Below are positions 1-7,256 of a stretch of DNA of 35,655 nt, in pieces; position 1 is the first letter of the stretch, and the number at the start of each line of letters is the position of its first letter. The notes below the pieces were generated by a model. It was given only the letters and a program-made list of their open reading frames with translations. It was not told the origin of the DNA and made no database searches. Made by a program: the position numbers and the translations under genes. Origin of the DNA: DYFC01 sp041658585 (GTDB lineage: Bacteria; Nitrospirota; Thermodesulfovibrionia; Thermodesulfovibrionales; SM23-35); the NCBI GenBank assembly GCA_041658585.1, contig JBAZZX010000032.1:1-35655 (forward strand), given 5' to 3'.

Positions 1-112
1 TCGCCAATACCTTCGTGATTGCCGACGTCAATGTCGTCTTGCCGTGGTCTACATGCCCGATCGTTCCTATGTTCGCATGAGGCTTTACCCTCTCAAATTT
101 TGCCTTTGCCAT
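1..112 (-). CDS. tuf: Elongation factor Tu, N-terminal fragment (runs off the window)
   Basis: The minus strand encodes the first 37 residues of EF-Tu, starting MAKAKFERVKPHANIGTIGH. The G1/P-loop GHVDHGKT follows at about residues 19-26. EF-Tu is the GTPase that delivers aminoacyl-tRNA to the ribosome. The ATG at 112-110 follows a clear AAGGAGG ribosome binding site. The gene is cut by the window edge, so nothing can be said about the rest. It is the last member of a tRNA-Thr-Tyr-Gly-Thr-tuf transcription unit. Because tuf is commonly present in two near-identical copies, the break here probably reflects an assembly limit rather than a biological truncation (inference). Confidence 0.97.
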   Translation of the reverse strand, partial: MAKAKFERVKPHANIGTIGHVDHGKTTLTSAITKVLA

Positions 113-173
113 ATTCCCTCCTTGTTAAGCTTGCTTCTCTATAATAATATTAATTCATTTATACAACATTTCT

Positions 174-249
174 TGGAGCCCATGACCGGGATCGAACCGG
201 TGACCTCATCCTTACCAAGGATGTGCTCTACCGACTGAGCTACATGGGC
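174..249 (-). tRNA. tRNA-Thr (anticodon GGT)
   Basis: Read on the minus strand, a seven-base acceptor stem GCCCATG pairs with CATGGGC. There is a D-loop GCTCAGTCGGTAGAGC, an anticodon stem CATCC/GGATG holding the loop TTGGTAA, and a T-arm with GTTCGATC. The 3' CCA is encoded. The anticodon GGT reads ACC/ACT threonine codons. It is the tRNA nearest to tuf, as in the enterobacterial thrT position. Confidence 0.97.
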
Positions 250-280
250 GCTCAAACCTCTCAAGCCGTTTAAGCCGTTA

Positions 281-355
281 TGGAGCGGGAAACGGGATTC
301 GAACCCGCGACCCTCAACTTGGAAGGCTGACGCTCTACCACTGAGCTACTCCCGC
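281..355 (-). tRNA. tRNA-Gly (anticodon TCC)
   Basis: Minus-strand cloverleaf: acceptor GCGGGAG/TTCCCGC, D-arm GCTCAGTGGTAGAGC, anticodon arm TCAGC-CTTCCAA-GTTGA, T-arm GCGGGTTCGAATCCCGT and an encoded CCA. The anticodon TCC decodes GGA/GGG glycine codons. It lies third in the four-tRNA cluster. Confidence 0.97.
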
Positions 356-486
356 ACTAACTATAGTTATTAGTGAATAGTGGTCAGTAAATAGTTTAAA
401 ACCTTAATGAAACCGTTAAAACTGTTTATACTTTTTATCTATTCACTTATAACTATTCACTGTAAATTTTGCATAGCAAAATTTGC

Positions 487-571
<85 letters not shown>

Positions 572-572
572 C

Positions 573-648
573 TGGAGCCACCGAAGGGAATCGAACCCCC
601 GACCCGCTGATTACAAATCAGCTGCTCTACCATCTGAGCTACGGTGGC
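573..648 (-). tRNA. tRNA-Thr (anticodon TGT)
   Basis: Minus-strand cloverleaf: acceptor GCCACCG/CGGTGGC, D-arm GCTCAGATGGTAGAGC, anticodon arm GCTGA-TTTGTAA-TCAGC, T-arm with GTTCGATT and encoded CCA. Anticodon TGT decodes ACA/ACG threonine codons. It is the first tRNA of the cluster; the promoter candidate lies about 70 bases upstream. Confidence 0.97.
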
Positions 649-717
649 TTCATTACATTCTCTAATCATCTCCGGGGCGGAAAAAGACAACAGTAACCCC
701 TTTTTGTCAGAATCTCA

Positions 718-747
718 ATTAAACAATATTTATTATAAAAAGGTCAA
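718..747 (-). promoter_or_regulatory. Candidate sigma-70 promoter of the tRNA-tuf operon
   Basis: On the minus strand TTGACC (747-742) and TTTAAT (723-718) are separated by 18 bases in a very AT-rich stretch, right upstream of the first tRNA. Both hexamers are close to consensus. The placement fits a strong stable-RNA promoter, though no transcript data support it. Confidence 0.55.
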
Positions 748-800
748 TTGCAGAAATTCAAGAATATATGGCAAAACTAAGCTTAATCTCTTATTTTTGC

Positions 801-1574
801 CTATTTGTTCATTCTTTGACGCAAAATCTCAAAAACGAATATGCCGGTGGCAACAGAAACATTCAGGGAATTTATCCTGCCCCTCATCGGGATGTTCACA
901 AGTACGTCGCATAACGTACGGACTGACTGCCTGATTCCCTTCCCCTCGGACCCGATAACAACAGCCAGCGGAACATTCAAATCGACATCCCAAAGCGTAT
1001 TCTCTGCGCCTGCCTCCGCTCCGACAATCATTATACCATTTTTTCTCATTTCATTGATGGCATGTTTTATATTCGGCAGCATCGTAACAGGGACATACTC
1101 GACGGCGCCTGCGGATACCTTTGCAACTTCAGCGCTGAGATTAACGGATCTGTAAGATTGCAAAACAATTCCATGGATGCCTGCGGCATCGGCTACACGC
1201 AGTAACGCCCCAAAATTCCTCGGGTCTTCAAGACAATCCAGCACCAGAAAAAATGGAAGTTCATTCTTCTCCGCGGGGATTTCAAGCAATTCATCAAGAG
1301 ATATGTATTCCTTTGCCGCAACTTCCGCTGCAACCCCCTGGTGGCCTTTTCCGAATGCGCCGTCGAAAAAACCGGGGTCCGCTATTTTTATCGGGATATT
1401 TCTTGACTCCGCTTCTTTTTTTATCTCGTATATCTTTTCATGTCTTCCGGAAGACAAAAAGATACTATTTATCTTTCTACCGGCCCTTACTGCCTCAAGG
1501 ACCGGGTTTAGTCCGTATATCCACTCATGAGCCGGTTTTAATCTTCCAGTCTGTCCTGTTCTTCTTGTCTTCAA
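801..1574 (-). CDS. rlmB: 23S rRNA (guanosine-2'-O-)-methyltransferase, TrmH/SpoU family, RlmB type
   Basis: This is a SAM-dependent RNA 2'-O-ribose methyltransferase with a trefoil-knot SPOUT fold. The RlmB group modifies a guanosine in domain V of 23S rRNA. An N-terminal substrate-binding domain begins at IYGLNPVLEAVRAG. The catalytic domain shows motif 1 (DPRNFGALLRVADAAG), motif 2 (VVIGSEGKGIR) and motif 3 (RINSLNVSVATGIFVFE). The longest frame starts at an ATG at 1619 but would overlap cysS by 95 bases. I prefer the TTG at 1574, preceded by AAAGGGG, giving 257 residues near the usual ~245-250 and a 50-base overlap. It follows cysS, a common bacterial pairing. Exact target nucleotide is inferred from family. 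Confidence 0.9.
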   Translation of the reverse strand: MKTRRTGQTGRLKPAHEWIYGLNPVLEAVRAGRKINSIFLSSGRHEKIYEIKKEAESRNIPIKIADPGFFDGAFGKGHQGVAAEVAAKEYISLDELLEIPAEKNELPFFLVLDCLEDPRNFGALLRVADAAGIHGIVLQSYRSVNLSAEVAKVSAGAVEYVPVTMLPNIKHAINEMRKNGIMIVGAEAGAENTLWDVDLNVPLAVVIGSEGKGIRQSVRTLCDVLVNIPMRGRINSLNVSVATGIFVFEILRQRMNK

Positions 1575-2985
1575 GGATGACCCCTTTTTCTTCAAGCTCT
1601 TTTCGTATGGCATCCGCAAGGAGCCAGTCCTTTATTTGTCTGGCTGCCCGGCGCTCTTCTATTTTCCCAAGTATATAATCTTCCGATAAACCGATGTTCC
1701 CGACCTTCATTAACGACAGATACCAGGCGTGAGGCGTTCTATTGAAAAGATTAAGTACATTGCCTGTCACGGAAAGAAGTTCCTCCGCCTTCAGCAAAAG
1801 CTCTCCGTCTTTTGGACCTGACGGTTTCCCGTCCAGGAATCTGTTCGTTTCTTTTATCAATTCAAAAACATGTCCGAGTCCAAGCGCCGTATTGAAATCA
1901 TCGTCCATTGCAGCCTCAAACTTTTCCTTGAAGGAATGGACCACTTTGCTGAAGTCTTTTCCTGCTGCCGTGAAATCAGCTTTTTCCTCCCCGGGTTTTT
2001 CAAGATAGTCCTGAATCCGCAGGACCGTCGTATAATATCTGTCGAGGGTGCTCTCAGCTTCACGCAATACTTCATCCGAAAATTCTATCGGGCTTCTGTA
2101 ATGGGTCGAAAGCAGAAAAAATCTGACCACTTCGGGATCAAAGGTTTCAAGGACTTCCTTGATGGTAAAAAAATTTCCGAGGGACTTAGACATCTTTTCT
2201 TTATTGATGGTGATGAACCCGTTGTGGACCCAGTATTTTGCAAAGGTCTTCCCCGTAAACGCTTCGGACTGGGCGATCTCGTTTTCATGATGGGGGAAGA
2301 GCAGGTCTGCCCCGCCTCCATGGATATCAAAGCTTTCACCGAGATGTTTTACGGACATGGCGGAACACTCGATATGCCATCCCGGTCTGCCCGGGCCCCA
2401 GGGGCTTTCCCAGTATGGTTCGCCTTCTTTTGATTTTTTCCATAAGGCAAAGTCCAGCGGGTTTTTCTTTCTCTCATCCACTTCAACCCGTGCGCCCGCC
2501 ATCATCTCCTCCATATCCCTCTTTGAGAGCTTGCCGTAATCCCTGAAACTCCCGACCGCAAAATAGACGCTGCCGTCGCTCTCATAAGCATGGCCTTTGC
2601 CGATAAGACCTTGTACTATATTTATCATTTCAGGAATATAGTCCGTTGCTTTAGGCTCAATATCAGCCCTCCCGACTCCAAGCATGTCCATATCCCTGTA
2701 ATACTCATCCGTATATTTACCTGCTACCGCATCCCAGGGAATGCCTTCCTCATGGGCCCTTCTTATTATTTTGTCGTCAATATCCGTAAAATTCCTGACA
2801 TAGGTGACATTTAATCCCTTGTATTTCAAATATCTCCTGATAACATCAAAGACAATGGCGCTGCGTGCATGCCCGATATGGCAATGGTCGTATACGGTCA
2901 CACCGCATGCATATATGCCTGCCTTGCCGGGAATCAGCGGTACAAATTCTTCTTTTTTGCCTGAAAGCGTATTATAGATTTTCAT
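1525..2985 (-). CDS. cysS: Cysteinyl-tRNA synthetase
   Basis: Class I aminoacyl-tRNA synthetase that charges tRNA-Cys in the cytoplasm. The HIGH signature (HIGH, residues 36-39) sits in the Rossmann fold, and KMSKS is at 264-268. The zinc-site residues that discriminate cysteine from serine are visible: C27, C207 (HIEC), H232 and E236 (PHHENE). At 486 residues it is full length. The start ATG gives MKIYNTLSGK, the usual N-terminus, with AAAGGA upstream. The 3' end overlaps rlmB, implying translational coupling. Confidence 0.97.
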   Translation of the reverse strand: MKIYNTLSGKKEEFVPLIPGKAGIYACGVTVYDHCHIGHARSAIVFDVIRRYLKYKGLNVTYVRNFTDIDDKIIRRAHEEGIPWDAVAGKYTDEYYRDMDMLGVGRADIEPKATDYIPEMINIVQGLIGKGHAYESDGSVYFAVGSFRDYGKLSKRDMEEMMAGARVEVDERKKNPLDFALWKKSKEGEPYWESPWGPGRPGWHIECSAMSVKHLGESFDIHGGGADLLFPHHENEIAQSEAFTGKTFAKYWVHNGFITINKEKMSKSLGNFFTIKEVLETFDPEVVRFFLLSTHYRSPIEFSDEVLREAESTLDRYYTTVLRIQDYLEKPGEEKADFTAAGKDFSKVVHSFKEKFEAAMDDDFNTALGLGHVFELIKETNRFLDGKPSGPKDGELLLKAEELLSVTGNVLNLFNRTPHAWYLSLMKVGNIGLSEDYILGKIEERRAARQIKDWLLADAIRKELEEKGVILEDKKNRTDWKIKTGS

Positions 2986-3071
2986 GCGCTAAATCCTTTT
3001 TTGATCTTGATTAGGAAATTATACAATAAAACCGCTATAGACCGGGGTATTTTTATGCTATTATATCAACC

Positions 3072-3479
3072 GTGGAAAAGGGAATTACGGACAATTCGGA
3101 CCTGAAAAAAATGATAGCAGATTACATGGAGGGGGGGCTGCTTGACAACATTATCGATATGTTTAAGCACGACAAGAACCTCTATGAATTAATTACCGAC
3201 CTGATGACGGATGAGAGGATGAGGGTCAGGATCGGAGTTACGGCCCTTCTGGAAACACTGATTCTTGAAGATCCGGAGAATGTGAAGAAAACTATCCCCC
3301 GGATACTTTTCCTGCTGAAACATGAAAATCCCGTCATCAGAGGGGATGCGGCATATATTCTCGGAACGATTGGTGACAGAGAGGTTGTCCCCTCGCTGCA
3401 AGAGATTATATCCGATGAAAATGAAAACGTAAGGATTATTGCAAAAGAGGCTATAGAGGATATTCAAGCCAAATCATAA
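3072..3479 (+). CDS. Small HEAT-repeat protein
   Basis: A 135-residue acidic protein with no signal peptide or membrane segment. Its second half contains HEAT-like helical pairs, most clearly residues ~88-133 (PVIRGDAAYILGTIGD then ENVRIIAKEAIEDI), with a weaker unit at ~45-80. HEAT repeats are protein-interaction scaffolds, and I cannot name a partner. The start is a GTG at 3072, with no Shine-Dalgarno. Instead an extended -10 (TGC-TATTAT, 3056-3064) places the predicted transcript start at about the GTG, so translation may be leaderless. An internal ATG at codon 14 is the alternative start. It stands alone between the minus-strand cysS and DUF89 genes. Confidence 0.8.
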   Translation: MEKGITDNSDLKKMIADYMEGGLLDNIIDMFKHDKNLYELITDLMTDERMRVRIGVTALLETLILEDPENVKKTIPRILFLLKHENPVIRGDAAYILGTIGDREVVPSLQEIISDENENVRIIAKEAIEDIQAKS

Positions 3480-3506
3480 TCCTTACACAACCTGAATCTA
3501 TGAAAA

Positions 3507-4352
3507 TCAGGATTTTTTAAGGAGCATGGCGCTTTGCGGCAGGCCGAGTTCGTTGGAAATCACATGGCACTTGGACTGAAAGAGGAAGAATATATTCTTG
3601 TCAATCCCCGCAAGGGTCTCGAAATTTCCCTGTCCTTTGCTGATAATGAGCCGGGCGGCGCTGAATGCCTTTTGAAATCCGGAGGACGTCCACGGAAGGA
3701 TTGTGCCTACGGCGTCTGAGCCGTTTTCAATAACCTCGCAAATTTTTGTCAGGCCTGATTCTTCCGCATCAAACATAGTTGAATCGTTGATGACCGGCGA
3801 ACCCTTTACAACGGCCCTGATCTTTTTACCCGACGCCGTTAAATGTTCTATGAGCAGCCTGTCAAATACGATCTCTCCTGCATTATCGGTCAAATAAAGA
3901 ATTTCATCCGTATCGGCAACTGCATCTCTGAATGCAGCATAATCATCAACAGCCAAATTCGTATTCAGCGCCCTGTCAACGGTCCCTTCTATGTCTACAG
4001 AAGTAAATATCCCGAAGTCTATTATATTGCCGGCAATCGCCAGCCTTGCAGCGGTACATAAAGGGTCGGGGCTTTTATCCATCAAGGCTTTCATCGAAGG
4101 ATAGAGATTGAGAGCGATCCTGTTATAACGCGCTTTTATCTCCAGGAATGGATCTTTCCCCAGCATCTGGCGGATTTTTCTGTGAATAAAGGTAGTAGTA
4201 TAGGCAGGCGGTTGCGAGGTGTCGGTGTCCCGTATATATTCAAGAGTGCTTTTTAATACCGCTTCCTGCAATGCCTCGTCGTCAGTACCAAGCCGCAAGG
4301 CGATAAGAGACTGACGCAAAAAGCATGGGAAACAATCCAGATGGACCTTCAT
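3507..4352 (-). CDS. DUF89/ARMT1-like damage-control phosphatase
   Basis: A 281-residue cytosolic protein of the DUF89 family, metal-dependent phosphatases implicated in clearing harmful or damaged phosphometabolites. Family signatures are present in order: N-terminal CFPC (C7, C10), AGNIIDFG (N109, D112), TDNAGEIVFD (D156, N157, E160) and KGSPVINDST (N193, D194). These acidic/amide residues form the metal site in characterised members. Its ATG overlaps the purE stop codon (TAATG), so it is translationally coupled to purE. The true substrate is unknown. Location at the end of a purine operon suggests a phosphoribosyl or nucleotide intermediate (inference). Confidence 0.88.
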   Translation of the reverse strand: MKVHLDCFPCFLRQSLIALRLGTDDEALQEAVLKSTLEYIRDTDTSQPPAYTTTFIHRKIRQMLGKDPFLEIKARYNRIALNLYPSMKALMDKSPDPLCTAARLAIAGNIIDFGIFTSVDIEGTVDRALNTNLAVDDYAAFRDAVADTDEILYLTDNAGEIVFDRLLIEHLTASGKKIRAVVKGSPVINDSTMFDAEESGLTKICEVIENGSDAVGTILPWTSSGFQKAFSAARLIISKGQGNFETLAGIDKNIFFLFQSKCHVISNELGLPQSAMLLKKS

Positions 4353-4855
4353 TACCTGTCTTTATTGCCTTTTAATGCTTTTGCCTTTTGCTCCACTTCC
4401 TGTGCCATTTGCTTTTTGTATTCCATTAACTTTTTAGTCATTCCCTTATCTTTTACGGCGATTATCTGTGCTGCAAGGATCGCGGCATTTTTTGCGCCTG
4501 CCTTGCCGATTGCCATGGTTGCAACAGGCACACCCGGAGGCATCTGGACCGTAGAAAGAAGCGAGTCAAGACCCTTGAGCGAAGAAGAGTCTATGGGCAC
4601 TCCTATTACCGGGAGAGTTGTATGGGCGGCGATCACTCCGGCAAGGTGGGCCGCCATGCCGGCGCCCGCGATTATAACATCAATACCCTTTTTCTCCGCT
4701 TCAACGGAAAGTCTCACAGCGCGTCCCGGCGTTCTGTGTGCAGAGACGATGGTCATCTCATAAGGGATCCCGAATTTTTTCAACAATTCACCGGCAATTT
4801 CCATAACCGGCAGATCGGAATCACTTCCCATGATTATTAAAACCTGTGGTTTCAT
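4352..4855 (-). CDS. purE: N5-carboxyaminoimidazole ribonucleotide mutase (class I PurE)
   Basis: Converts N5-CAIR to CAIR in de novo purine synthesis, as a cytosolic octamer in characterised members. The 167-residue protein has the PurE signatures IIMGSDSD (residues 8-14), SAHRTP with the catalytic His40, and LDSLLSTVQMPPGVPVATMAIGKAGA. The usual GAGGAAHLPG loop reads GAGMAAHLAG, a mild departure. The longer frame begins at 4894, but the ATG at 4855 follows AAGGAGATGAT and gives a normal N-terminus, so I place the start there. The upstream purD ends at 4866, and the DUF89 gene overlaps the stop. Confidence 0.95.
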   Translation of the reverse strand: MKPQVLIIMGSDSDLPVMEIAGELLKKFGIPYEMTIVSAHRTPGRAVRLSVEAEKKGIDVIIAGAGMAAHLAGVIAAHTTLPVIGVPIDSSSLKGLDSLLSTVQMPPGVPVATMAIGKAGAKNAAILAAQIIAVKDKGMTKKLMEYKKQMAQEVEQKAKALKGNKDR

Positions 4856-4865
4856 ATCATCTCCT

Positions 4866-6080
4866 TCAGAAATTTTCATAGTCCTTTCCATCAAAACTTA
4901 TTTTTTCTGCCGCGTTACAGGCTTTCCTCTTTGCTTCATCTACATCCGATCCAAGAACTGTTACACCGAGGACCTGTTCACCGGTAGCGACGATATCCTT
5001 GCCAATGAATGCCGTGTTTTCATGAAAGATAAAGGTATCCTTATCTGTTTCGTTAAGTCCGCTGATCACGGTTTCCTGCGGAGAATTTTTTGCGGAAATC
5101 ATAATGCATGCAGAGGGCTCCATTTTCCATTCCACGTTCGTTTCAGAAAGCCTTTCTTCCATAACTGCCATCAATATCTCTGTAAGGTCCGTTTTCAGTC
5201 TCGGCAGGATGGTCTGGGCGTCTAAATATTCAAAGCCGCAATTGATATCAAAGATAGAGACCTTGTCATCTTTTATAAGCACTTCAGCAGAGATAATGCC
5301 TTTGAATGCTATGCCTTCCGAAACAAGGGCCTTTAACAAATGGGGTATGGTTTTATACATGACAACATTTTCAAGGCTTTTTCCATCAACAGATGCGGGG
5401 CTAAAACCTCCGGTTGCTTTTGAACATATATCATTAGTAACGTATTTTTTCACACTTGCCAATGGTTTTATGGTGGTTCCATCCGTCAGGAATACAAAAG
5501 ATACCCTCTCTCCCTTTAGACCTTCCTCAATAATTACCTGTCTGCCGTCATCCCCGAGAAGCTTATCTTTCATGACCAGCTTGAGGACATGCACCGCTTC
5601 TTCCACTGTCTGCGCGGAAAAAATACCTTTGTTTTCAGTATGTCCGTCCGTCTTGATTACGATGGGCGCTCCCTTGAGCCTGACATAATCCTCTGCAAGA
5701 GTAAATGATGAAAAGACCTTATATTCCGGGGTCGGGATACGGTAAAGCCTCATCAGGTCTTTTGAGAATACCCTGCCGGACCTTAACCGGGATGCCGTTC
5801 TGTTAGGGCCCAATACCTTGCATCCCTCCCGTTCAAAAACGTCGACAACACCCTTGGAAAGAAATTCTTCAGAACTGACAATGGTAAGGTCAATCCATTC
5901 ATATTTCACAAAATCAATGAGGGCTCCCGCATTATGAGGGTTTACGTCAATACATTCGGCAATCCCGGCAATGCCTGCATTTCCGGGATTGCAGTAAATC
6001 CTGTCTATATGCCTGCTTTGGGAGAGTTTCCATACAACGGCATGTTCAACGCCCCCTCCGCCTAAAACAAGAACTTTCAA
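4866..6080 (-). CDS. Divergent PurD-like ATP-grasp protein (GAR synthetase homologue, probably altered or lost activity)
   Basis: Full-length homologue (404 residues) of phosphoribosylamine-glycine ligase. PurD features still recognisable are the N-terminal MKVLVLGGGG-VEHA, PGNAG, GAPIVIK, the VIIEE strand and the C-terminal GxVLGVTVLG. Family signatures are eroded: GGREHA is GGVEHA, GPEAPL is SSEEFL, KADGLAAGKG is KTDGHTENKG, QDHKR is missing, GPNTGGMGAYSP is reduced to ATGGFSP, and EFNCRFGDPETQ is DINCGFEYLDAQ. The reading frame is intact, so this is not simple decay. It starts with TTG at 6080 after AAAGAGG. It sits between a half-length purH and purE. It may be a paralogue with a new substrate, with true PurD elsewhere (inference). 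Confidence 0.8.
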   Translation of the reverse strand: MKVLVLGGGGVEHAVVWKLSQSRHIDRIYCNPGNAGIAGIAECIDVNPHNAGALIDFVKYEWIDLTIVSSEEFLSKGVVDVFEREGCKVLGPNRTASRLRSGRVFSKDLMRLYRIPTPEYKVFSSFTLAEDYVRLKGAPIVIKTDGHTENKGIFSAQTVEEAVHVLKLVMKDKLLGDDGRQVIIEEGLKGERVSFVFLTDGTTIKPLASVKKYVTNDICSKATGGFSPASVDGKSLENVVMYKTIPHLLKALVSEGIAFKGIISAEVLIKDDKVSIFDINCGFEYLDAQTILPRLKTDLTEILMAVMEERLSETNVEWKMEPSACIMISAKNSPQETVISGLNETDKDTFIFHENTAFIGKDIVATGEQVLGVTVLGSDVDEAKRKACNAAEKISFDGKDYENF

Positions 6081-6114
6081 TAGAACCTCTTTCTATCGGT
6101 TATTTCTTTTAACC

Positions 6115-6313
6115 CGTTGCAAAAACTTATTACAAACGGCAGGGCTGATGCGATGAAAAGGTCTTGTAGCGACACCTTAATGTACTTTAATACAGCGCCC
6201 CGGCCTTTTTTTGAAAGACACTGCAGGTTAGATCCGCATTTATGTGTTCGGAATATAGTCAGTTGTCGCATTAGAAGACTTTTCATCGTGTCAGCCCTGC
6301 CGTTTATGCAACG
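6115..6313. repeat. ~199 bp element with long terminal inverted repeats (MITE-like) between purH and purD
   Basis: Left arm 6115-~6174 and right arm ~6264-6313 are imperfect inverted repeats. They share CGTTGCA, AAACGGCAGGGCTGA, CGATGAAAAG, TCTT and GCGACA; the left arm carries an extra ~11 bases after CGTTGCA. The ~90 bp centre has no credible gene. The right edge lies two bases from the purH stop codon (TAA, 6317-6315). In mRNA the arms would fold into a long hairpin between purH and purD. No transposase is present and no clear target duplication was seen. Confidence 0.7.
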
Positions 6314-6314
6314 T

Positions 6315-6917
6315 TTAGATCTTTTCAGTTATCTTCGTCAGATAATCCGCAATGATCGTATCGTACCTTGAAGTATGTTTAAAGACCTTTTTTGCAAGTT
6401 CCAGCCTTTTACTATAGCTCAGGTCGCTGTTCCGACTCTTCATCTCTTTAATGATCGGCTCATAATCTGCGGGATCAACAACAACGGCAACATCCTTAAA
6501 ATTCTTAGACGCCGAACGCAGCATTGTCGGTCCTCCGATATCGATGTTCTCGATAGCATCATCGAAGGTGACGCCGGGTTTTGATATGGTCTCTTCAAAG
6601 GGATAGAGATTGACCACTACCATATCAATCAATTCAATTCCGTACTTCTTTATTTCTTCCATATCTTTTGGGTTGTCCCGTCTGGAGAGCAGGCCGCCAT
6701 GCACCTTTGGATGAAGGGTCTTGACTCTCCCGTCAAGCATCTCCGGCGAGCCGGTATGTTCCGATACATCCTTTACAGGAATTCCCGCGTCCCTTAAAAC
6801 CCTGGCCGTTCCTCCTGTTGACAGTATCTCAATGCCCATTGCGCTTAACTCTTTTGCAAAATCTACCAATCCTTTTTTGTCGGACACACTGATAATCGCT
6901 TTTTTAATACGCGCCAT
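6315..6917 (-). CDS. purH: IMP cyclohydrolase domain only (half-length PurH, AICAR transformylase domain absent)
   Basis: The 200 residues match the N-terminal MGS-like IMP cyclohydrolase half of PurH, which closes FAICAR to IMP. Visible signatures are ISVSDKKGL, EILSTGGTA, DGRVKTLHPKVHGGLL, DMVVVNLYPFEET, IENIDIGGPTMLRSASKN and VVVDPADY. Bifunctional PurH is ~510-530 residues; this one ends at DYLTKITEKI, the normal domain boundary, so the C-terminal AICAR formyltransferase is missing. I choose the ATG at 6917 after GGGAGG, rather than 6932. The stop abuts an inverted-repeat element. Either this lineage uses separate enzymes or the second half was lost by rearrangement. Formylation would then need another gene outside the window. 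Confidence 0.9.
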   Translation of the reverse strand: MARIKKAIISVSDKKGLVDFAKELSAMGIEILSTGGTARVLRDAGIPVKDVSEHTGSPEMLDGRVKTLHPKVHGGLLSRRDNPKDMEEIKKYGIELIDMVVVNLYPFEETISKPGVTFDDAIENIDIGGPTMLRSASKNFKDVAVVVDPADYEPIIKEMKSRNSDLSYSKRLELAKKVFKHTSRYDTIIADYLTKITEKI

Positions 6918-6980
6918 AAAACCTCCCTTCATAAAAAAATTCCCACAACTAATTTCTAAACCCTAAACATAAATAAAAAG

Positions 6981-7124
6981 CAATTACTAATGACTTCATA
7001 AGTAAGGACACATTTAAACACCCTCCCCTCAATCCCCTCCCCTCAAGGGAGGGGAAATAATTGGTCCCCTCTCCCCTGGCGGGAGAGGGGGTGTGGCTCT
7101 ACTTATGAACTCCTTAGCAATTAA
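6981..7124. repeat. Intergenic inverted-repeat element, family A copy 1
   Basis: Outer arms AATTACTAATGACTTCATAAGTA and, inverted, AATTGCTAAGGAGTTCATAAGTA flank C/T-rich stems such as CCCCTCCCCTCAAGGGAGGGG and CCCTCTCCCCTGGCGGGAGAGG. The same element, in opposite orientation, is at 26252-26400, sharing the AAGTAAGGACACATTTAAAC end. It fills most of the purH-radC gap (6918-7256) with the next repeat, and no gene was seen there. Confidence 0.75.
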
Positions 7125-7125
7125 T

Positions 7126-7242
7126 TAGAGTCTGTGTATAAAGTCATGGTTTGTCATCCTCCGGCTTGACCGGGGGATCCAGAACCCATTGGAAAGACTG
7201 GATACCCGCCTTCGCGGGTATGACGACTTTTTACGAGTTCAT
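7126..7242. repeat. Intergenic repeat, family C copy 1 (downstream of radC)
   Basis: Begins AGAGTCTGTGTATAAAGTC, the same terminus as the repeat at 28254-28387, and ends TATGACGACTTTTTACGAGTTCAT, the same terminus as the repeat upstream of radC. The inner stem is GATACCCGCCTTCGCGGGTAT. It therefore looks like a mosaic of two repeat types. Confidence 0.65.
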
Positions 7243-7256
7243 CAATTTTGACTTGG

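Noticed and set aside
1525..1619. rlmB start at the ATG at 1619
   Set aside because: It would overlap cysS by 95 bases and extend the protein beyond family length; the TTG at 1574 with an AAAGGGG upstream is preferred.
6077..6286. 69-residue minus-strand open frame upstream of purD
   Set aside because: It lies mostly inside the inverted-repeat element, overlaps the purD start, and has no recognisable domain or ribosome site.
7020..7100. CRISPR-like array from repeated C/T-rich units
   Set aside because: The units are palindromic stems of variable length without regular spacers, and the same element recurs singly elsewhere, so they are repeats, not a CRISPR array.
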